From Candidatus Magasanikbacteria bacterium RIFCSPHIGHO2_02_FULL_50_9b (GTDB taxonomy: Bacteria > Patescibacteriota > Patescibacteriia > Magasanikbacterales > 2-02-FULL-50-9b), in NCBI GenBank assembly GCA_001782975.1, contig MFQD01000018.1:9658-39804 (forward strand): 30,147 nucleotides of DNA, given 5' to 3'. How positions within the stretch are numbered: the first letter of the stretch is position 1; each line of letters opens with the position of its first letter. The notes under the pieces were generated by a model. That model saw only the letters and a list, made by a program, of their open reading frames with translations, was not told the origin of the DNA and searched no databases. Shown here one piece after another: positions 27,882 through 30,147 of this stretch. Position numbers and translations under genes: made by a program.

Positions 27882-28219
27882 ATTCATTCAAACAGGAAGT
27901 GACGGAATAATCCTTCGAACAAGAGGATAACGGACGCGTCGAACGGTAATAGGGCCCAGTAGCGCGGTTTCGAGGACTTACATCTTGTATTGTTCAAGCT
28001 GCGGGTGCAAAAATCTGAATCACCCCACATTCACCAAGCGCACGAGTGCAAACTCGAGTGCGTGTTCGCGCGCTGAATGTGTTGAGCAAGTGGCGTCGGT
28101 TGGTCGCCAGCTCATACTTTATCCGGTGGGCCGGACAGAAGTATCAAAAATAAAAGCTGAAAACAACTCCTCGCTTGCGAGTACACCAAAAACTCGCCTT
28201 CCTGTTTGAGGGAATGAAT
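27882..28219 (+). ncRNA. Candidate large structured RNA (about 340 nt) upstream of the zeta-toxin-like gene
   Basis: The two ends pair over a long distance: TCAAACAGGAAG (27888-27899) with CTTCCTGTTTGA (28198-28209), extended by ATTCATTC (27882-27889) with GAATGAAT (28212-28219). Internal hairpins are strong: ATCCT/GGAT near 27910; CACATTCA/TGAATGTG enclosing AGCG/CGCT and CGCAC/GTGCG plus GAGT/ACTC (28027-28080); TGAGC-TGGCG with CGCCA-GCTCA (28082-28113); ATACTT-TCCGG-TGGG-CCGGA-AAGTAT (28113-28144); CTCGC/GCGAG near 28170. A 74-codon frame inside (27985-28209) looks like a by-product. No RNase P, tmRNA or SRP signature is seen. The strand is assumed from the neighbouring genes; no clear promoter or T-tract was found. 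Confidence 0.6.
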
Positions 28220-28251
28220 ACCGTGTAAACAGGTGCTTGATTTATCATCTT

Positions 28252-28977
28252 ATGGGCGACCTCACTTATGAAGAACAAAAATTGTGCGAAGCTGCAAAGC
28301 TTTACGTTAAAACGCATGCATACGAAATTGTCGAGCGATTTGCGGGTACCATTAAAATCGCGAAAATTCCCGTTAGTATTTTTACGGCTGGTTCTCCTGG
28401 TGCTGGTAAAACAGAATTTGCAAATAAACTGATTGCTGATTTAAAAGATTTTGATGAAATAATTCATATTGATGCGGACGAAATTAGAAAATTATTTCCT
28501 GGATATGTGGGTACAAATTCGCACATTTTTCAGAGCGCAGCTTCGACAGGTGTAAATAAAATTTTTGATCACGCAATAGACACTAAGAAAAGCTGCCTGC
28601 TTGATGGTACATTTGCATATGTTGGTCAATCACGTAGTAATGTTGAGCGTTCATTAAATCATGATCGTGCGGTTCTGATCACCTATATTTATCAGGATCC
28701 AGTTCGTGCGTGGGAATTTACTAAAAAGCGAGAAGTTGTAGAGGGGCGGCGCGTATCAAAAGAAAAATTCATCGAGCAATTTTTTGCTGCACCCTTAGCA
28801 ATAGCAGATATAAAAAATGAATTTGGAGATAGAGTTCGTTTATGGGTGGTTACTCATGATTATGATAAAAAAATACGTAACATTAAATTTAATGCTTCAA
28901 TTGACGATTTACCCGAAATAACATATAGTAAAAAAGAATTAGAATCCTTGCTTAAATATGATGCAAAAAATACGTGA
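28252..28977 (+). CDS. Zeta-toxin-family P-loop kinase
   Basis: The 241-residue protein fits the zeta toxin/PezT group, which phosphorylates UDP-GlcNAc-type peptidoglycan precursors. Walker A is GSPGAGKT (47-54) in IFTAGSPGAGKTEFAN; the substrate motif IDADEIRKLFPGY (73-85) corresponds to the zeta I-D-x-D-x-x-R-x-x-x-P-x-Y; then a helix FQSAASTGVNKIFDHAI, LLDGTFAYVGQSRSN and a lid region REVVEGRRVSKEKF with Arg residues. ATG 28252 (MGDLTYEE) is preferred to the TTG at 28237. It stands right after the large folded RNA and overlaps by 20 nt the small gene at 28958. Whether it is a toxin or a housekeeping kinase cannot be told from sequence alone. Confidence 0.85.
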   Translation: MGDLTYEEQKLCEAAKLYVKTHAYEIVERFAGTIKIAKIPVSIFTAGSPGAGKTEFANKLIADLKDFDEIIHIDADEIRKLFPGYVGTNSHIFQSAASTGVNKIFDHAIDTKKSCLLDGTFAYVGQSRSNVERSLNHDRAVLITYIYQDPVRAWEFTKKREVVEGRRVSKEKFIEQFFAAPLAIADIKNEFGDRVRLWVVTHDYDKKIRNIKFNASIDDLPEITYSKKELESLLKYDAKNT

Positions 28978-29143
28978 TTTTTTCGGCTACAAAGCAAAAA
29001 AACAATTTTCATTACATGAATTATTGACCCCTGAGTCAACACCAGAAAAGGAGGCTTTTTTAGGTCGTATCATTGAACGAGTCAATGAAGACCAGCGAGA
29101 TGTTATTGAAAAAGCAAAACAGATTAAGACCTCGGCGTCGTAA
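28958..29143 (+). CDS. Small partner protein, possible antitoxin
   Basis: The 61-residue protein (start ATG 28958, or ATG 28961 next to it) overlaps the zeta-like gene's end by 20 nt in another frame, which shows a tight operon. It has a basic aromatic start (MMQKIRDFFGYKAKKQF) then an acidic helical part (SLHELLTPESTPEKEAFLGR, IIERVNEDQRDVIEKAKQIK). The size and overlap fit a type II antitoxin, although classical zeta antitoxins (epsilon, PezA) come before the toxin. Similar small ORFs follow zeta-like genes in other CPR genomes as far as I recall. Confidence 0.55.
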   Translation: MMQKIRDFFGYKAKKQFSLHELLTPESTPEKEAFLGRIIERVNEDQRDVIEKAKQIKTSAS

Positions 29144-29184
29144 TCGGTGGCTCGCCAAAATGCGGCAAAACAACTTAATATTGA

Positions 29185-29325
29185 GTTATCCGGGAAAACC
29201 AGATAACTGACAGTTAGTCGGAATTTCCGATCAACTGCCGAGGATTACTCGGTAGTCGCTAGAATGAGTACACCCATAACCTACTTGTCCAGAGATTCAA
29301 CTGTCCGGAAATCCCGGACAGTTGA
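29185..29325. other. Cluster of four hairpins after the zeta-like operon
   Basis: GTTATC-CGG with CC-A-GATAAC (29185-29207); CAGTT/AACTG around TCGGAA-T-TTCCGA (29211-29237); CCGAG/CTCGG (29238-29252); and TCAACTGTCCGG-AAATC-CCGGACAGTTGA (29297-29325), a perfect 12-bp stem. AAAAAG follows on the plus strand, so it is not a standard terminator. Could be an RNA or transcription-end region. The remaining 29144-29407 shows no gene. Confidence 0.55.
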
Positions 29326-29379
29326 AAAAGAGCGTAGCAAATCAATGAAACATGATATTGCAATGATTATATCCTGCTA

Positions 29380-29388
29380 TAATCGCTA
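29380..29388 (+). promoter_or_regulatory. Extended -10 promoter of the SET gene
   Basis: TGCTATAAT (box 29376-29384 region) precedes the ATG at 29408 by about 25 nt; the -35 region is poor, as is usual for extended -10 promoters. Confidence 0.5.
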
Positions 29389-29407
29389 AAATCAACCTGT
29401 CACAAGT

Positions 29408-29920
29408 ATGAAAAAATTTCCTCCCGTTCTCTTCGAAATTCGTCCATCAAAACTGTGTCGCGGCGGCGTTGGATTGTTTGCCGTGGTGCGGATTGTAAAA
29501 GGCACAAAAATTGCGCCCGGCCCGCGCCGATCAGCGTTGAAGCACGTAATACCGTGGAGTGAATTTAAAAAATATGATAAACATCTGCAAAAGAAAGTGA
29601 TGGATTTTTGCATCGGCACACTGAACGGATTTATTCCACCGGAAAAATTTAATTTCAATAATCTCGCCGTTGATTATTTTTTGAACCATTCCTGCAATGG
29701 CAACGTGGTGTTCAACAAAGCCGGCGATTTTGTTGCGGCTCGCTCAATTCGGGCAGGTGAAGAACTGACCTATGACTATGCGCTCGCAGAATCAAATCCG
29801 AAATACAGATTGACGTGCACATGCGCCAATAAAAAGTGCCGTGGCACCATCACGGGAAATGATTGGAAAGATGCTAATTTTAAAAAGAGAAATAAAAACA
29901 AGATGTCGCCAATTCTTTAG
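29408..29920 (+). CDS. SET-domain protein-lysine methyltransferase-like protein
   Basis: The 170-residue protein is a stand-alone SET domain, which moves a methyl group from SAM to lysine side chains. The SAM loop GGVGLFAVVRIVKGTKI (19-35), the NHSC motif (93-96) in YFLNHSCNGNVVF, the catalytic GEELTYDYA (117-125) and a Cys-rich post-SET end (CTCANKKCRG, with C137, C139, C144) are all in place. The three post-SET Cys plus C96 could bind zinc. A basic tail follows. Bacterial SET proteins occur in CPR and chlamydiae, usually explained by transfer or ancient origin. The target is unknown. Confidence 0.9.
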   Translation: MKKFPPVLFEIRPSKLCRGGVGLFAVVRIVKGTKIAPGPRRSALKHVIPWSEFKKYDKHLQKKVMDFCIGTLNGFIPPEKFNFNNLAVDYFLNHSCNGNVVFNKAGDFVAARSIRAGEELTYDYALAESNPKYRLTCTCANKKCRGTITGNDWKDANFKKRNKNKMSPIL

Positions 29921-30002
29921 GGTTAAGGTGTGGACGAATATCTGTTCGCGGCATTCGCGGATAGTTTTGTCTGACCAACTCAACCTCGTACCGTTTGGAA
30001 GT

Positions 30003-30038
30003 CGCATCACCATGCGCGACTCGCGGTGCGGATTTTTT
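30003..30038 (+). terminator. Probable terminator after the SET gene
   Basis: CGCA-(TCA)-CC pairs with GG-TGCG (30003-30032), then seven T residues. A possible TATAGT box and GTTAC/GTAAC arms near 30043-30058 may belong to the next gene's promoter. Confidence 0.5.
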
Positions 30039-30096
30039 TATGTTACAGTTATAGTAACCCAATCGGCAGATACCCCATACCAAAGGAGGTGGGAAT

Positions 30097-30147
30097 ATGC
30101 CGCGTCATGAGATCCGCATCGTGGAAGTGGTCGGACGCGATGCGCCC
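30097..30147 (+). CDS. Start of a further high-GC gene (partial)
   Basis: ATG 30097 follows AAAGGAGG by seven bases and the frame is open to the window end: MPRHEIRIVEVVGRDAP. The strong Shine-Dalgarno site and GC-rich codons match the genes at 2240, 8086, 11737 and 13782. Too short to assign. Confidence 0.6.
   Translation, partial: MPRHEIRIVEVVGRDAP

Noticed and set aside
27985..28209. 74-codon frame with a CSSCGC start as a zinc-ribbon gene
   Set aside because: It ends inside the outer stem of the folded RNA, lacks an SD site and loses protein-like character after the first residues.
27882..28219. RNase P RNA
   Set aside because: Has an end-closing stem and an ACAGAAG string, but lacks GGAAAGTCC and the P4 pairing partner.
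1..30147. CRISPR array or tandem repeat array
   Set aside because: No set of regularly spaced direct repeats was seen.

Overview
The window looks like a chromosomal segment of a Candidate Phyla Radiation (Patescibacteria, Parcubacteria-like) bacterium. This is inferred from the gene mix: many very short genes, solitary PemK/MazF-type toxins, a TrpR-related YerC/YecD-like regulator, a DHH phosphoesterase relative, DUF4238 and RhuM genes, small Cys-rich secreted proteins, and aminoacyl-tRNA synthetases preceded by almost leaderless promoters. TGA is used as a stop. No rRNA, ribosomal-protein cluster or CRISPR array is present.

Layout. 1-2240: a membrane/beta-propeller gene, a tRNA-Ile(UAU) with its own promoter and terminator, then a 100-bp foldback element whose ends copy the tRNA T-arm. 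2240-7000: an unrecognised high-GC gene, a DHH-family protein with a decayed active site, and valS. 7000-15700: a mosaic of single-gene units. Four genes here or near the window's edge (2240, 8086, 11737, 13782, and a partial one at 30097) are GC-rich with strong Shine-Dalgarno sites; three of them end in a terminator whose U-tract abuts the -35 box of a toxin-like gene. On the minus strand is an operon-like set (TrpR-like, AspA/AstE-like, GNAT). 15700-17050: tyrS. 17050-24880: an AT-richer accessory block with a putative nuclease, two strongly folded RNA-like regions, an alarmone-hydrolase-type HD protein, a MazG-like plus DUF2075 pair and a DUF4238 gene; it ends at a truncated TM0106-type nuclease gene. 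24880-30147: another MazF unit, RhuM, a roughly 340-nt folded region before a zeta-toxin-like kinase with a small overlapping partner gene, a SET-domain gene and the start of another high-GC gene.

Most notable. Each of the four toxin-like genes (8866 BECR-like; 12793, 15282 and 25834 MazF-like) faces, at its 3' end, a compact minus-strand unit: a TTGACA-class promoter, about 50-75 nt of transcript, and a hairpin followed by a U-tract. In the three MazF units the U-tract is encoded at the toxin stop codon. The hairpins carry a U-tract only on the minus strand, so they are not obviously the toxins' own terminators. I read this as a repeated toxin plus convergent small-RNA cassette; whether the RNA controls the toxin is a hypothesis. 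Three further folded segments (18547-18755, 20115-20221, 27882-28219) match no RNA family that I recognise. I had no search tools, so every family name rests on motif reading.
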